A stretch of DNA of 64,000 nucleotides from Rhyacophila brunnea (GCA_022495005.1 JAGYXB010000509.1:1488001-1552000), one strand, 5' to 3'. Counted from the stretch's first letter, positions 41,467 to 53,989 are shown. The notes: generated from the sequence alone by a model not told the origin. Program-made: numbers and translations.

Positions 41467-42853
41467 TCTGGGTCCTAGCAACTAAATTATTAATAATACC
41501 TACGTGCGTTACTATGGAAATCAATATGACATGTCAAAATGACATTTCAGTATTATTTCTATCAAGTACCTACAATTTTTTTTGATCGTTTAAGCTAGTC
41601 AAGTCAAGTTTATATGATTCAACGGAAAATTTAAAAACGTTGTATATAAAAAGCTCTTTTTATCTTGTAATTATTTATTAAATCCCAAAATTCGAGACTC
41701 TTCAAAAAGTTTACTTCTGACATGCATATTTCCGAACGGTATCATCGCCGAAAGGCTACAAAATATGCTCTACAGTCTACAACTACACCAAACCTACTCT
41801 CAAAATTTGTATTATATTTTCTTTCCTGTCTTTATTTGCTGCCCCTTAGAATGTGTCGCCTCTAAACGATGTATGACCTGCTTTCCCTTACCACCGTTCT
41901 TATGCGTTTAGAGAAACAGAAGTTTCCTAGGTATTTATTTACTCATCATAATATGTCGCCGGTTCGCCGACTGAAAATATATATAATTTTTAAAAATGTT
42001 TTCAGATATGAACACATTTATTAATTAATACAGTTGCAAGCTTCGTATTTTTCCGCTAGGTGCCTCTGGTAGGTAGAAGCATCACCCTTAGCGCCTCGGG
42101 CACATTAGACAGAGTTTGTAACCACTATTTGACTAATCTTATGAAAAAATAAAAGCTGATAATATGACCGTCGTGATATGATTTATGATTTTCCTCCTCT
42201 TCGAAAACGGTACCTATTTTCCGGTATTTTCCAAAAACAAAATTAAACAGGATTTGAGATGGGGATGGTTATTATTAGTAATATATCTACACTTCTGAGT
42301 TTGCTTGTGTTGCGATACCAATCTAAGAAGTAAGTAATACCTAACCAAACATAGAATATATCCGATTTTATTTTGTAAGGAAGAAGAAGTAGGTAGTTAA
42401 ATACTTTATCTAAAACTTGTGAAAAAAATGTTTAAAAGGGTAGATTAGATGGCTGATGATGATACCGAATAATACATAGAATCATTATAATACCTGCCTA
42501 ATAATATGAACCTGTCATTTTGTATTTAAAAAGAGATTAGAGTAGGCACTGCGTAACTAATGGTTTTTAAAAAGCTCTTTAAAATACCAAATGCTTATTT
42601 ACTTTTCGAGAAACAAAAACAATTATTATTATTTATAATGCCGTCACCGTCACCGTAGAAAAACTTCGAAATTCGTGGTATTATAAGAAAAAATAATTGA
42701 TGTAGGTATACATGTTATGCTAATTTACATATTATGGTATCTAGCATTTTAATACATTTATGCTAGAAACCTATAATTCACAAACTTTTCGATTCTGTAA
42801 TTACAAATTCGTAAAATATCATAAATGATACTTATGTAATGAACACATCAGTC
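41467..42853. other. Intergenic sequence
   Basis: AT-rich with scattered GTAGGTA/TACCTA words. No gene or defined repeat seen. Confidence 0.4.
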
Positions 42854-43316
42854 CAGTGTTGCCATCTTTTCAAAGTGGAATTATAGTACAGAGTCTCCAA
42901 AATTATAGTATTTGGGGAAAAAATATAGTACGCGTTGTCATCTGTTGAAAATGTATATATTTTTTGTTTCTCAGAAAAAAATAACGGAGAATTTGAAAAA
43001 CTCCGAGACCCCTTTTTCATTAGGTACCTCTTCCGACCAAAAATGCTTACTGAAGAATTCGAGAAATTTCATTCAAGGGATTCTTTTATGTTTTTCGAGC
43101 ATTTTTTTCCAAGTTCTCCAAATCTTCTAATATTGCGAAATTTACGCACCAATTTATTGAACGGAAATATCGAAATTTTAGTGCTTTTTACATATTTTTT
43201 TCCGATATTCAATATTATAGTATTTTGGGCGTTCTATAGCTGTTTTATATCGTATATAGTACACGGACCAAAATTATAGTACAAATACTATAATTATAGT
43301 ACGGTTGGTAACACTG
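42854..43316. mobile_element. hAT-like element with repeated ATTATAGTAC subterminal motif
   Basis: Ends CAGTGTTGCCATC and inverted CAGTGTTACCAACC. At least seven copies of ATTATAGTAC or close variants lie within 100 bp or so of the two ends. Such clusters are binding sites for hAT transposases in known cases. No clear 8-bp duplication. The open frame at 42935-43279 lies inside it and has no motif. Confidence 0.7.
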
Positions 43317-43833
43317 GACGTCACACATGACATACTACATACCTATATACACTATTTTTCAATCGAAAACCTAGTTTCCACAAAAAGAATATTTTATAGA
43401 AACCATAATAATGTCGTGGATAGGATAATGTAATAATCATTATTTATTTACTTTTACTACCTAGAGTTGTTAATAATGTTAATTATCTAATGGCAGTAGA
43501 TATCTATTACTGTTCCAGCGACTGCCTCTATACCGAACGGGTAATTACGTTTCAATCCCCTTGGTTAATTTATAATTGCTGTATCAATTTTATTATTAAA
43601 CCTACATCTTTACTACTCCCAATAACCACGCATATCTTTTTACTTAAGTATCTGTTATAAAAAAGTAATTATTATTGCTCTAATTATATTGACTTGGCCG
43701 AGTGGTATAAAGTTGTCGATCAGGCATTACATGGTGCTAGGCAATCTACACTTTTCAATAAAATATATCGGTAAACTCAGAGCTCGAAATGGACAATTCA
43801 AAAAAATATTGAAGTGTATTAGATTTTTTGGTA

Positions 43834-44059
43834 CTGTTCGGTTATCAGGAATACGGCGGAAAACACATTCTGAAAATAGCCGATAAACTGGATTATTTGT
43901 TAGGTTAACCTAACCAAACCTAACCTAACCTAACCTAACCCAACCTAACCTAACCCAACCTAACCTAACCAAAACTAAACTAACCCAAACTAACAAATAA
44001 TCCAGTATGTCGGATATTTTCAAAATGTGTTTTCCGCTGTATTCCTGATAACCGAACAG
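43834..44059. mobile_element. Fold-back MITE with (CCTAA)n core (copy 2)
   Basis: CTGTTCGGTTATCAGGAATA at the left and the exact-type complement at the right, TA on both sides (43832-43833, 44060-44061). The core at 43905-43985 is CCTAA repeat with variants. A tRNA-like A box (TTGGCCGAGTGG, about 43694) lies upstream but has no B box. Confidence 0.85.
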
Positions 44060-44644
44060 TACAGATTGTTTTGTTATATACATAGCTTGAACGGCCAAAT
44101 GCAGTAAGTACCCATTTTTAGACATCTGACATGCATATCTATTGCTTATTGAAGCTTATACAGGCAAAGTTTGTCAGCGCCATACGTAAGCATTGGACTG
44201 GCGAGAAAAAAATAAAATCTACGAAATTAACTTAACGGCCCACGTCCACCACGTCAAAATGGAGCTTTTTTCTATTTTCAAAGCATGATCCTGGACATAC
44301 CTTAAACGTTGTAGATAATCTATTTGTATAATTTTGAAGCCTTATTGTCCTTTATATTTATTTTAAACATTTGATGACTGCATAAAGTATTTTTATTACA
44401 TAAAATAGTATTCTTTTAAACCTCTCGATCTAATGTTTTAGAATATAGTCATTTTTCAGTACATCCATGTGCAGTGGTGTTAAGATTTTTTAAATTGATT
44501 AATTCTAAAGATACTGATTATAAGCTATGTCTTTGATCATTCAAATGTGATAAACATCCTACGAATAATGATTTTTTATAACGATTGATGAATACGAATG
44601 AATACTACGAATAATGATTGGTGGTGGTTATCGATACCTGAATT

Positions 44645-45075
44645 CCCTTAAGTAGGTATATAGGTATTTTATTCTTCTTCTTGGAACATGTATGCTCGTT
44701 AGTTGGAGCATATGGTTACCACACAGCGCTTCTGTCACTCGCCAGTCTTCTTCCATCTTTCCAGGTGATGCCAGCACCTCGTAGCTTCGCCGTATACACG
44801 TGGATTTAGCCAAAGAACAGCAAACCAAGTTGAAAATTTTCCTGAAGTATAAGCAGTACGCGGCCGATCCAAGTTCAGCATCGCGGATCGCCTCTTTACT
44901 CTCAGTTGATAAGAAGCTGCTTAGTCCGCTCTTTTATCTCCTCATTACTCCCAAAGCCCACCGTACACCCAATATTACCGCCATCATCTTTTCTCTAAAC
45001 TCATTATATGATTGCTTTGAGCCTTCGTAAGGTGCCATGACTCACTACCGTAAAGTAGAATAAAAGTAATAAACG
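44645..45075 (-). pseudogene. LINE 3' fragment (same family as 58740-59400)
   Basis: Read on the minus strand it contains TTTACGGTAGTGAGTCATGG, CACCTTACGAAGG, ATGAGTTTAGAGA and TACGGCGAAGCTACGAGGTG, all in the same order as in 58740-59375 on the + strand. Related sequence includes a LLYGSE-type stretch after the reverse transcriptase. Frames are broken. Confidence 0.6.
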
Positions 45076-46087
45076 GTGACATCCAATAATAATTCATGTT
45101 TTTCATAACCAGTGATTGCAGTCAATATAAGTTAATATAAGTATATGCTCAGAATGGTTACATGTAAGTTGTACGTATGCAGTTCTTCGTGGGACACTTA
45201 TTCGTGCGCCGCAGTACGTGAAACATGAGTTCGTATAACATTTTATCAAATGACGAGTTCTTCGTTGAACATTTCACCGTGGAATACATTTCACCGTGGA
45301 ATACGTATTCTACAACATGTGGCCCTAGTTTGCTGTTCCAATTAGATACGATACGAATTTTATGAGATGTCTTTATTGGTTTTAAATAATTTAATGTTGA
45401 AACTACATAAATAATATACCTATACGATGTGATTGTATTCATAATCTACTTACCTACCTATTTTCTAATGTGTGTTCCTTGTATTACGATGGTTTTGTTT
45501 TAAGTGTTTTATTTAGACATTAGTATTGTCAGTTACCGAAATAGATATGTTTTTTAAATATGATTAATAAATAATATTATATTTATAATTCCCTGTGTAA
45601 TATATTAGTATTAGCTAGTATTAGTATATTAGTAAGTAATATTGCACTTTAATGGTATAAATTATCAACAGCTATTTATTGGTGGTAATTGGTAAAATAT
45701 TATATTAGGAGATTATCTTTATTATTAGAATATTATGGTTTCAAATGTTTTATTCAGAATCCTATTTTCTTACCAAAACATTTGAATAAAAAAATTACGT
45801 GAAAAATGTTCTCTTATTGTATTAATATGTATATTTATATTTGTATATAAAAACAGATCAAATGTTTCTTATACACATAAATTTTGCGTGTGCACAATGG
45901 ACATGTCGATTTGAAACCTTTTTTAAGTAGGCATTATTGAAAATACAACGATGGCAATACCTACCTACTTAAATTTAAAAAAAAAATGTATATAGGTACA
46001 TAGGTATGTAGATAAATGCTGTTGTTTGATTCATTTAGGATATTATTGATTTTTATAGATAAGTACGTAGTACCTACTTTAATTTTA

Positions 46088-46150
46088 AATATTTCTGCCC
46101 GAGTTGGGGGAGCGGTCGTTTATGAAGAGTGGGTTCGATCCCTTGGATGT
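46088..46150 (+). other. tRNA-like module 1 (SINE-like)
   Basis: GAGTTGGGGGAGCGG resembles an A box and GGGTTCGATCCC is a good B box. Followed by CAAAATACACGTTG and a T run that could terminate Pol III. Not a complete tRNA. Confidence 0.45.
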
Positions 46151-46502
46151 ACCAAAATACACGTTGTTTTTTTTTAAATGTGTCTAATGTGGCTTATGTA
46201 TTGCGTTTTATTTTAATTAACTACCAAATATGTTGAAATTTTATTATAGTTTTATAAAAAATGTGTGTTCTTATTATTTTTCTTGATTATTATAAAATAA
46301 TATTATGGACAATGTTGGTTTGAAACTTTTTGTAAATGGATATTATTGAAAATACGAACTTAAAAATAAATATACCTACTTATATAGATGACTGCATTTA
46401 TTGAATTCATTTTGGATATGATTGATCTTTGCAACTTTATAGATAGGTACTACTACATAGGTACTTTAACTTTAGCATTTCCTGATAATACAGGTATGGT
46501 AT

Positions 46503-46555
46503 CCGACTTGGCAGAGCGGTTCCATATAAAAAGTGGGTTCAATCCCGTGACTGGA
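46503..46555 (+). other. tRNA-like module 2 (SINE-like)
   Basis: CTTGGCAGAGCGG fits the A box and GGGTTCAATCCC the B box; followed by AAAATACATGTTG and a T run, as after module 1 about 405 bases upstream. The two modules and their upstream 200 bases form a diverged tandem duplication. Confidence 0.5.
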
Positions 46556-46658
46556 TAAAAAATACATGTTGTTTTTTTAATGTATGTTAATCCAACGTGA
46601 GACCAACACTTATTGTAACAATTATTACAATAAGATGTTTGTAATTGTTGCAATAAAT

Positions 46659-46702
46659 GCTATATTTTAACAGCAGCAAGATAGGTGCTGTTAAAATATA
46701 GC
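46659..46702. repeat. Perfect 17-bp hairpin
   Basis: GCTATATTTTAACAGCA and its exact complement separated by 10 bases. The right arm and what follows (CCTACCCTAAGTTTGATAAT) recur within the element at 40223-40500. Confidence 0.7.
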
Positions 46703-46736
46703 ATACAAACCTACCCTAAGTTTGATAATCATCATC

Positions 46737-46990
46737 ATCAGCCTGAATCTATCCAATGCTAGATGAAAGCCTCTTCAAGCTGCTTCCACTTCTCTTGGTC
46801 CTGTGCGTTGCTTTGCCACGTATTTCCGCAGAACTTGATCATTTCATCAATCCAGCGGCCTCTAGGTCTACCTTGCGGACGTTTTGTACTTCTTGGATAC
46901 CACTGGACATGGCTCCCACAAAGGGAGGGCTGATAGGGCTCTAGCCTGGGGGGCCCGAGCTCATGCAGGGCCCGGCGTGGCGAATCGACC
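46737..46990 (-). pseudogene. LINE C-terminal tail
   Basis: The minus strand from about 46885 encodes RPQGRPRGRWIDEMIKFCG then WQSNAQDQEKWKQLEEAFI and stop, the GRPR.RW.D...W...A.D...W..L.EAF tail of arthropod non-LTR retrotransposons, followed by an ATGATGATGATT tail (46740 side). 5'-truncated. Confidence 0.7.
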
Positions 46991-47734
46991 AGATAAGTGA
47001 TTTAAACACATCACAAATTCTCTCGAATAGTAAAAAAAGACAAATAGATGAATTCAAATATATAAAAACACTAAATATACACATTAATTTCACCGCGTAA
47101 ACCATTTGGAAAAGAGCATCACACTGTATTTACCTTTAGCGATAGGTAGGGGGCCCGTGAAATATCTGTAGGTACATTTATTTATAAACCCTAACTCCGG
47201 ATATTAGGTATGTTACAGTGGCCAAATATTTTTTGTGAACACAATAATAGAAGCACGTGAAAGTTAAAGGACATACCTACACAATAAACTGACCCTAATT
47301 TCTATACAAAATCATTACCATCTGGATACGTCTTTTGTCATTTTTATGAAATGCAGTCTCAGAAGATTCCACCAAAATACAACGGATTTGTAATTGATTT
47401 ATTTCAAAACACTATATGAGTTATTGATTTTTTAATTATATTTAGGACATGTTGGTAGGTACTGCATACTTTACATATATAAAGATCGATATTATCCTAA
47501 ATGAATTAAATAACAGCATTTATCTATATACCTAGGTAAAAACATTTACTTTTTTTTAAATTAAAGTAGGTATTGTATTTTCAATAATACCTACTTACAA
47601 TAAGTTTTAATTCATTTAGTCCACTGTCCGCACGCAAAATTATGTGTAGGAGAAACATTTGATTTGTTTTATTTATACTTATACCTAAGAGAATATTTTT
47701 CATATAAGTACTTACTTAATATATTTTTTTGGCA

Positions 47735-47935
47735 CTGTTCGGTTATACGAAATACAGCGGAAAACAGATTTTGAAAATACCCGATATACTGGATTATTTG
47801 TTAATTTGGGTTAGTTTAGGTTAGGTTAGGTTAGGTTAGGTTGGGTCAGGTTAGGTTAGGTTAACATAACAAATAATCCAGTTTATCGGCTATTTTCAAA
47901 ATGTGTTTTCCTCTGTATTCCGCATAACCGAACAG
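47735..47935. mobile_element. Fold-back MITE with (TTAGG)n core (copy 3)
   Basis: CTGTTCGGTTATACGAAATA at the left, complement at the right (flanks CA and TA). The core at 47811-47865 is TTAGG repeat, here in the forward orientation, opposite to copies 1 and 2. Inserted in the right arm of the large inverted repeat. Confidence 0.85.
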
Positions 47936-48599
47936 TACCCATTTTAAATATCTATAGGTCATACCACAGAACTGATTAATAAGATGGAAATGCGAAAGCC
48001 AGTCACCATCGATCAAGAATTTGAAGCCAGCATCGCAAGAAATACTAAGCCCGTTAACATAAAAAAACTATAGTGCATATTATTATTTAAATTATCAATT
48101 AATGACTTTGAAAGGCATTAAAGAATCGTTTGTACTGGAAAAAATGACATATCGACATAACCACTTCTTTTACGAATGTAAAGAAATATACTTAATATTT
48201 TTTATTTACAATTTTGAAGTAAATAATGCTATTTTGGTAACATATAATATTCATGTAAAATTATAACACTTAAACCATCGGAGTATATGGGAAAGACGGA
48301 ATAAAATAAGTAGGTAACTAAATTAGAAATACTTTCATATTGTAATTATATTTATGTAGTTTCAACATTAAATTATTTAAAACCAATAAAGACATCTCAT
48401 AAAATTCGTATTGAATCTAATTGGAACAGCAAACCAGCGCCACATGTTGTAGAATACGTATTCCACGGTGAAATGTATTCCACGGTGAAATGTTCAACGA
48501 AGAACTCGTAATTTGATTAAATGTTGCACGAACTCATGTTTCACGTACTGCGGCACACGAATAAGTGTTCTACGTTGAACTGTTTACGTACAAATTTCC

Positions 48600-49190
48600 G
48601 GATACGGCTCAGAATATCAGTCATCTGCGACATTTCTTTTAGCATGGGAAAATCTCGGCTATAAATCGAAGTTCTCAGTTCCCAATGAATACGACGAAAT
48701 ATTCATCAGAATCACCACCGCCTTGTGTTATAAAGAATTTTCCAGGGTTTTTGCAAGGTGGTTTCATAGGCTCTGACTGAATTCAAATTAGCAACGCCCG
48801 TTGCGGGTAGACGAATGGTTTTCAATTAGACATCTTTCTCAGCCGGCACAATTTTCATTTGACTAGCATTAAATAGAGTAGTTTGCGTGTCAAAGTCCTT
48901 AAAGAAACCTCGATAGTAAATGCGAGGTATCCATAAAGGCAACAAGAAAAAAAAACTACCGTAAAGTAGCATCGTCAAGAAATCGTCGAATAGCCAGCAT
49001 TTGGTTTTTTAACCAAGTACAGTCGTGTGTCTCTACAAAATGTCAATTATTTGATTAAATTAATATGAAATCATTTTCTACATCACCCACTACGTGACTC
49101 ACTATCGCGGAACCCCGTAATAGGAATCGAATGGTCGGTTAAAAGTAGGATTTTTTGTGATTGATGTTTTATTCAAAATGAATGTTTAAA
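48600..49190. other. Intergenic sequence
   Basis: No coding signal or repeat recognised. Confidence 0.35.
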
Positions 49191-49191
49191 A

Positions 49192-49638
49192 CAGAGCGTT
49201 GGAGCGGAGCTCGAAGCAGAAGCACTGAGCACTGACTGGAGCAATGGGATTTTACCCAAAATTTGTAGTGCTCCACTGCTCCGGATGTTTTTTTTATTAT
49301 TAAATTTTCGTCTTAAAATCCAATGAAAATAGTATATTTTGACACTTTGCAACACTGGACTTATTTGAAATATGGTAACACTGCCGGGTGATAAATACCT
49401 CACTTTTTTTGACAGAAGAGACACATAATGAATTATAATATATAGAATGATTAATAGAATTTATAATGAAAATGACGATTATTTTAAAACTATTTATTTT
49501 TTTATTTTTTTTAACATTTGTATACTGTACTTTTTAACGGGAGCGGAGCAAACTCTGGAGCGGAGCCGGAGCAAGTATTAGATCCCGGAGTGGAGCCGGA
49601 ACGGAGTAACTCAAAAAAGGGTCCGCTCCAACGCTCTG
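49192..49638. mobile_element. hAT MITE with perfect 8-bp target duplication GTTTAAAA
   Basis: Terminal repeats CAGAGCGTTGGAGCGGA, 17 of 17 identical, with GTTTAAAA at 49184-49191 and 49639-49646. Subterminal GGAGCGGAGC-type words repeat near both ends. 447 bp, non-coding. Confidence 0.92.
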
Positions 49639-49646
49639 GTTTAAAA

Positions 49647-50542
49647 CAATATTGAAGGCATTCGGGTTTTCGGCACAATTTTGCATCGGTTGGTACTTCT
49701 ACCGTTATAAATTAAATTATTATAGTAAGAAGAAAACAGTTATATTATAATCAATTATTAAATTAGCGGTACCTACCACATAAAGAAAAAGTAATTTCTT
49801 TATAAAATCCCGGAAGTTGGACAAAAAGCTGCAGTTTATTCGACGGGGAAGAACTGTCGGAATAAGGATGGCCGCGTGTCACAGAAAATGAGCACCTACT
49901 CGTGCATCGGTTACGCCGATTAGAAGATAGCTATGGTCCTTGGCATGCGCCACGCCGGACCGCCCCTCTTGATAACATAGCGCAGCCTCGCGTTAATATT
50001 GCACCAGCTATTATCGGTCGTCACACGCTGATTACACTCATCCACTCATCTCTGTCTGCTGGTGCTCGTAAATTCGTCTTAGTTTAGCGATTCCAGTAGT
50101 ATGTTATCTTTGACATGAAGATACCGAAGAGGATCTTTGAAGTTGTATGTAAAATAGGTAAGTACATGGCAAGGAACGATAATATAAAAAGAAAATACTT
50201 TGATTACAATCAAATTTTGACTGTATTACTGGAAAACCTGTATGGACACGATATTTCTCTCACCCTACCATTTTTAATATTAATATTATTTCTTCTCCCT
50301 GTCTCGCTCCTTTACATGTTTCGTCTTCACCAAAAGCTCTCTCAATACGTTTACGTTCCCTATCACTCGCCTCACCATTTTTAATAATATTACATTCTTT
50401 TTTTTATCTCTCTCGCACACACATTTACATATTATGTTTTCTCTCGGCTAACCCCTTTTAATACGTCTTATCACTGTCTACCTCTCTCTCTCTCTCATAC
50501 GTTTATGTATATATTTTCTCTCCTCTTACCCCTTATAATATT

Positions 50543-50544
<2 letters not shown>
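49647..50544. other. Intergenic sequence
   Basis: Nothing recognised apart from the pyrimidine-rich lead into the microsatellite. Confidence 0.35.

Positions 50545-50591
<47 letters not shown>
50545..50591. repeat. (TC)n microsatellite
   Basis: Uninterrupted TC/CT dinucleotide run of about 46 bases inside a wider pyrimidine-rich stretch (50270-50600) with shorter CTCTCT runs. Confidence 0.95.
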
Positions 50592-50595
<4 letters not shown>

Positions 50596-50839
50596 ACAGT
50601 ATCTCCTGCACAATTTTGTGTATAATTTAACAACTTTATTATAGACTGGAATGCCAGATAGAATCGCTCTCTACTGACTTGATGGCATCTTTACGTGATC
50701 TTCCGCGAGATGGTGCACGCGACTGGTGACAACTTCAACTATCTCTACAGCAATAATTATGCTGTTTATCTTCGCTGGATAGGCGATGACCATGATATCT
50801 TCGGAAGAAGATGTCGGCGCTCTCTACAATCTTCTAGCA

Positions 50840-51486
50840 CAGAGGGGGGCAAACTGCGGCCCGCGGGCCGCATGTGGCCCGCCGGGTATTTTTTTGCGGC
50901 CCGATATCATTAATTGTACTTCTGATTACGAATAACTTTTTTATATATTTTTTTAAAAAATATTGACAATAGATTAAAATTTGTTTAGCAATAGTACGCG
51001 ATCCATTTTTAATAGATATTGATAGTGTACCGAAAGAGCTACAACTTGAGATCATTGATCTGCCGTGTGACACTGATTTAAGAAATTTGCATCGTCGTGA
51101 AGAAATCCCCAAATTTTACAATGCCCTTAATTCAGACAAATTCAACCAACTTAAAGATTAACTTAAAGAACAATGAAAAATGTTCGTTATTTTTGGATCA
51201 ACCTATATATGTGAACATTTTCGATCATGAACCTCAATAAAAACTCTTTACGATCAAATATCTCCGATCCCCATTTACAAGCAATTTTGAGAATATCACC
51301 TACAAAATTAGCACCTGAATTAAATAAAAATGTAAAACAGTTTCATTTTTCTCATTATTTTTTTTGTAATGTTTATTTTTATGATAATAAATAGTGTATA
51401 TCTAAAAATGGTGTTTTACTTGCGGCCCGCCGCTCATTTTGAATTCTTGAATTTGGCCCACCAGCCAGAAAGTTTGCCCCCCCCTG
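50840..51486 (+). mobile_element. Deleted hAT element with transposase remnants
   Basis: Ends CAGAGGGGGGCAAACTGCGG and inverted CAGGGGGGGGCAAACTTTCT, GGCCCGC-rich near both ends, with TCTAGCA repeated at 50833-50839 and 51487-51493 (7 of 8). Bases 51003-51161 encode IDIDSVPKELQLEIIDLPCD and on to a stop; after a frame change, about 51221-51360 encodes FSIMNLNKNSLRSNISDPHL and QAILRISPTKLAPELN, the hAT C-terminal dimerisation region. Closest in kind to ZBED/GTF2IRD2-like hAT transposases. Nonfunctional; the same family as 8316-8581. Confidence 0.88.
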
Positions 51487-51865
51487 TCTAGCATATCGTT
51501 GCCATGTTCTCGTGAATTTCGAAGATTATCTATTAAGTAGGCATGAATGGATTCAAATTTATATTGGTACACTATATCTATATAAAATTTATGCTAATAC
51601 GTGTAGGTAACAGCATGTAGGTATTATAAATACATTTGTGTGTCTCGTTGCTAAAACAAATCGAGATAAAAGTGCGCTGTTTAACCTACTTTAAATAACG
51701 ATATCGTAAATCTCATAGAATCACACACAAATTAAAAATAATGTGTTTAATACCTACATTCAAATCTGCCATAAAAATAGTTTCAATTTACCAATGGCAA
51801 GCACACATAATATATTATTATGTTATGCACAAATATCAAATGGTGAATGGAGATACCGTTTATAA

Positions 51866-52330
51866 TTGACTGGACATGGTAGCTTCGCTGGCAGATTCTA
51901 TGAGCTTAATCTTGATACCCATTCAATATGTCCATGTGGCGGAGAAATACAGGATGCAAACCACATCTTATGAGAATGTCCTAAAATATGTATGGAAAAG
52001 GAAGAGCTACCAGCTGTTGGGCTCATCGAACTGCCCGACCTGGTCACCATAAAGGCCAATTTTGTTGCATTTAGAAAAATTGCGGCATCTTACTGTCAAT
52101 GTGAAGATCTCATCACTTAAATTTATTGGCAGTTTATTATTTATTACCTATACGCGCTCCTCTCTCCCATGGGAACTATTAACTTAAAGTCATGTAAATT
52201 CAGTCAAAGCAAACTTGAGTTTATGGCGACTTTAGTTTTGGGTAACTGCTCCTGAGAGATTCCCGGTTATAAAAAAATGATGCTTTACATCCAATCGCAG
52301 GCTCACATGATATTATGCCCGATGCATGCG
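51866..52330 (+). pseudogene. Jockey/R1-like LINE 3' end, copy 1
   Basis: 51866-52120 encodes LTGHGSFAGRFYELNLDTHS then ICPCGGEIQDANHIL, a stop in place of Trp, ECP..., and ends DLIT-stop: the LTGHG...CxCG...H.L.ECP signature at the C-terminus of many non-LTR retrotransposons. The following about 200 bases resemble the 3' UTR of the copy at 56572. Truncated and with one internal stop. Confidence 0.78.
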
Positions 52331-52571
52331 AGGCGGCTGTGGTTTAGTGAGGCCATTTACTTCAATGTTTACTTAATGTTTTATAAACATAAATACCTAA
52401 CAAAGAAGCCATTTTTTTTTGTATTTTTTTGATCAAAAATACTTCTTTTTGAATACCATAAGTTATAATTATGTTACATACCTATGTATTTTAAAATATC
52501 GTAAATAAAAATCCATATCAAGTTGGTTTAACATTATTTTTCTTTATACCTAATGCAGCATATTTTGACAT

Positions 52572-52935
52572 TACAGGCAGCCCTCGACTTTCGAACGTTC
52601 TATTTTCGCACAATTCACTATTTCGTACATTTCTTAAAATTTACATTTTTGTTGATAATGCAAAACCTATACGCATCCATGCAGTCGCTCCTCTCTCCTT
52701 CGCTCCCCGTCACCATCTCAAATCCGTAAAAGAGTGGTATTCAGCTATCTCTTGACAAGTTTATAGAAAAACACCTGATTGCTAATACGTCTCGTTAACT
52801 TTATTATACCCATTGATAAACAAATATTTTAAAGTACACTTTTTGATGTTGTTTTTACATTCCTCTACTTTCGAACATTCAACATCCGAACACATTTTCA
52901 GGAACCAATTACGTGCGAAAGTCGAGCCGTTTGTA
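52572..52935. mobile_element. TA-flanked Tc1/mariner/pogo-type MITE
   Basis: Ends CAGGCAGCCCTCGACTTTCG and inverted CAAACGGCTCGACTTTCGCA, with TA at each border. Interior has further TTCGAAC words. Bases 6-29 of the window look like a fragment of the same family. Confidence 0.6.
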
Positions 52936-53755
52936 CGGGATTTGGTAGATTCCTATATTTATGTAGCGTAGATACGAAAATACAAAAATATCCAAAATAA
53001 GTCAGTACTCAGTAGGGCCCAGTTGGACAACGACTCCTAAATATCAGGCCGATAATTGATAATAAATTATACATGTTATACCTAATATTGCAATAAACCA
53101 AAAATAAAGCACACGGAAAACTGAAAAATGCTCTCAATATTGATTTTGGGCCGGTTTTAATGTTGTACGGAAAAGTCTATTAGATTGTAGAAAAATTAGA
53201 AAGGAGTATCTAAAAACACTGAGGCATGCAAACTTGCATTGCTTTTGTGTTACAGCTCAATGTTTTGAACTACACCACTGTGTTATAATATAATCATTTG
53301 GCAATAGTGAGATAAAAAAAAAATGGGTAAAAAAAACATCAGAAAACCAAATTATAGGTATAACTAGTCACCCCAAGCTCAAGCCACAGAGTAACCGGTA
53401 AATCATCGATTCACGGAATAGCTTCTGGCTTCGATTGGTATATGGTTGAAACTCCCCTGCAGAAGCGTACCTGCAAGTTGCTGGACTTCACAGTTATAGT
53501 CCACAATGTACTTCATGGTCTGAATCTCACCACATCGATAGTGAGGATTTTTTCAAGTCTTGTAGATTTGATGTGTTACTAGCTCAAGCTAATACGTAAA
53601 CAAATAACTTAAAAAACTTAGTAAACCACACATTCTGTATTTTGTAATTAATGTGATTTATAAAAAAAACAAGAAATATCGTATCAAATCCTGATATTAT
53701 ATGTTGCGATATAATGTCCCCTGCCCCAGTGTCGGATAGCTTGAATATACCTACG
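52936..53755. other. Intergenic sequence
   Basis: Nothing recognised. Confidence 0.35.
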
Positions 53756-53763
53756 GAGTTAGC

Positions 53764-53989
53764 CAGCGCTCGAAATGGAAAAGTTTACGAACCGGAGCGC
53801 TCGACAGTTTTGTGAAGATATTTACATGGTTAAAAAATTTTACGTGTATTTCATAAAAATAAGTGTGTTAGATTTTGTATTATATGGCCTGTCTAGCTCA
53901 GGCGGTAAAATTACTTTTTCCACGAGATGTCGCGATAATTTCACCGATTTCACGAACAGGAACGGCGCTCTGGTCCATTTCGAGCCCTG
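53764..53989 (+). mobile_element. hAT MITE with perfect 8-bp target duplication GAGTTAGC (copy 1)
   Basis: Ends CAGCGCTCGAAATGGA and inverted CAGGGCTCGAAATGGA, duplication GAGTTAGC at 53756-53763 and 53990-53997. Interior includes GTCTAGCTCAGGCGGTAAAA. The 73-codon open frame at 53775-53996 is fortuitous. A second copy lies inverted at 58262-58498. Confidence 0.92.

Larger units (their letters stand above)
45171..48590. mobile_element. Large inverted-repeat (fold-back) element, about 3.4 kb
   Basis: The left arm (45171 to about 46090) and right arm (about 47460 to 48590, inverted) align over most of their length. The best part, about 230 bp, contains CTTATTCGTG.GCCGCAGTACGTGAAACATG, a tandem TTTCACCGTGGAATAC pair and AAAACCAATAAAGACATCTC. 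The centre holds two direct copies of a unit of about 400 bp, each ending in a tRNA-like module (46088-46150 and 46503-46555). A telomere-cored MITE (47735-47935) is inserted in the right arm and a LINE tail (46737-46990) in the centre. No transposase gene was found. Long arms recall Foldback/Galileo-type elements; that is inference. Confidence 0.65.

Noticed and set aside
42935..43279. 114-codon open frame rich in Phe and Leu
   Set aside because: Inside the hAT-like element 42854-43316, AT-driven composition, no transposase motif.
43686..43710. tRNA-like A box TTGGCCGAGTGG
   Set aside because: No B box at a suitable distance, so not called as a tRNA or SINE.
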